The notes below the pieces were generated by a model. That model was not told the origin of the DNA. It ran no database searches and saw only the letters and a list, made by a program, of their open reading frames with translations. Shown one piece after another: positions 15,656 through 15,710 of a stretch of DNA of 15,710 nucleotides. Location: positions 1 to 15,710 of the forward strand of contig CAMJPH010000058.1 in NCBI GenBank assembly GCA_946407715.1. The letters run 5' to 3'. The DNA comes from an uncultured Bacteroidales bacterium. Its GTDB lineage: Bacteria; Bacteroidota; Bacteroidia; Bacteroidales; WCHB1-69. Both the position numbers and the translations under genes were made by a program. Position 1 is the first letter of the stretch, and each line of letters begins with the position of its first letter.

Positions 15656-15710
15656 CAAATCACAAATCACAAATCACAAATCACAAATCACAAATCACAA
15701 ATCACAAATC
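15656..15710. repeat. Tandem heptamer array (CAAATCA)n, open at right edge
   Basis: Nearly eight perfect contiguous copies of CAAATCA run to the last base of the window, so the true copy number is unknown. The 25 bases between this and the hexamer array contain no clear gene; a weak promoter-like A-tract plus CATTTG lies there on the minus strand. Confidence 0.97.

Noticed and set aside
15656..15710. CRISPR array
   Set aside because: The units are 7 bases and contiguous, with no spacers and no cas genes.

Overview
The window looks like chromosomal DNA from a member of the Bacteroidales (Bacteroidota) of moderate GC. Five promoters share a -7 box of the Bacteroidetes type (TATCTTTG or TATTTTTG, matching TAnnTTTG), usually right after an A-tract. 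Starts lack Shine-Dalgarno sequences, and the protein families are typical of the group: C10 protease with FN3 and jelly-roll domains, DUF5618-like protein, SPII lipoprotein M49 peptidase, patatin with outer-membrane barrel. Every supportable gene is on the minus strand, so transcription runs from high to low coordinates.

Right to left: (1) 15710-13212, simple-repeat arrays followed by a secreted patatin-like phospholipase with a C-terminal outer-membrane barrel. (2) 13004-12594, a small helical DUF5618-like protein. (3) 12368-11295, a 3,5-diaminohexanoate dehydrogenase (kdd) of lysine fermentation, alone between its own promoter and a strong intrinsic terminator. (4) 11157-9511, a lipoprotein zinc peptidase of the M49 (DPP III-like) group. 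(5) 9379-8288, recF with a GTG start. (6) tRNA-Pro(TGG) and tRNA-Arg(TCT) with their own promoter and terminator. (7) 7972-4031, a tight three-gene operon: GtrA-family membrane protein, UDP-galactopyranose-mutase-like flavoenzyme, and a large GT-C-type membrane glycosyltransferase ending in MORN repeats. (8) 3982 to the left edge, a very large secreted C10 (streptopain-like) cysteine protease, still open at position 1.

The GtrA-flavoenzyme-GT-C set plausibly makes, flips and transfers a lipid-linked sugar at the envelope. The secreted protease 48 bases downstream has no clear promoter or intervening terminator, so it may be co-transcribed. The other genes are separate single-gene units.

The least-explained signal is in the spacers. 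Four contain short tandem repeats, mostly with a 7-base unit but with a different unit in each: an inverted heptamer array that supplies the stop codon of the M49 gene, (TGATCAG)x5 next to TCATCGT repeats, a degenerate ACAGCCA array, and a hexamer array plus (CAAATCA)n upstream of the patatin gene. I did not find a defence system, mobile element or CRISPR array. No spacer longer than 300 bases lacks a gene.
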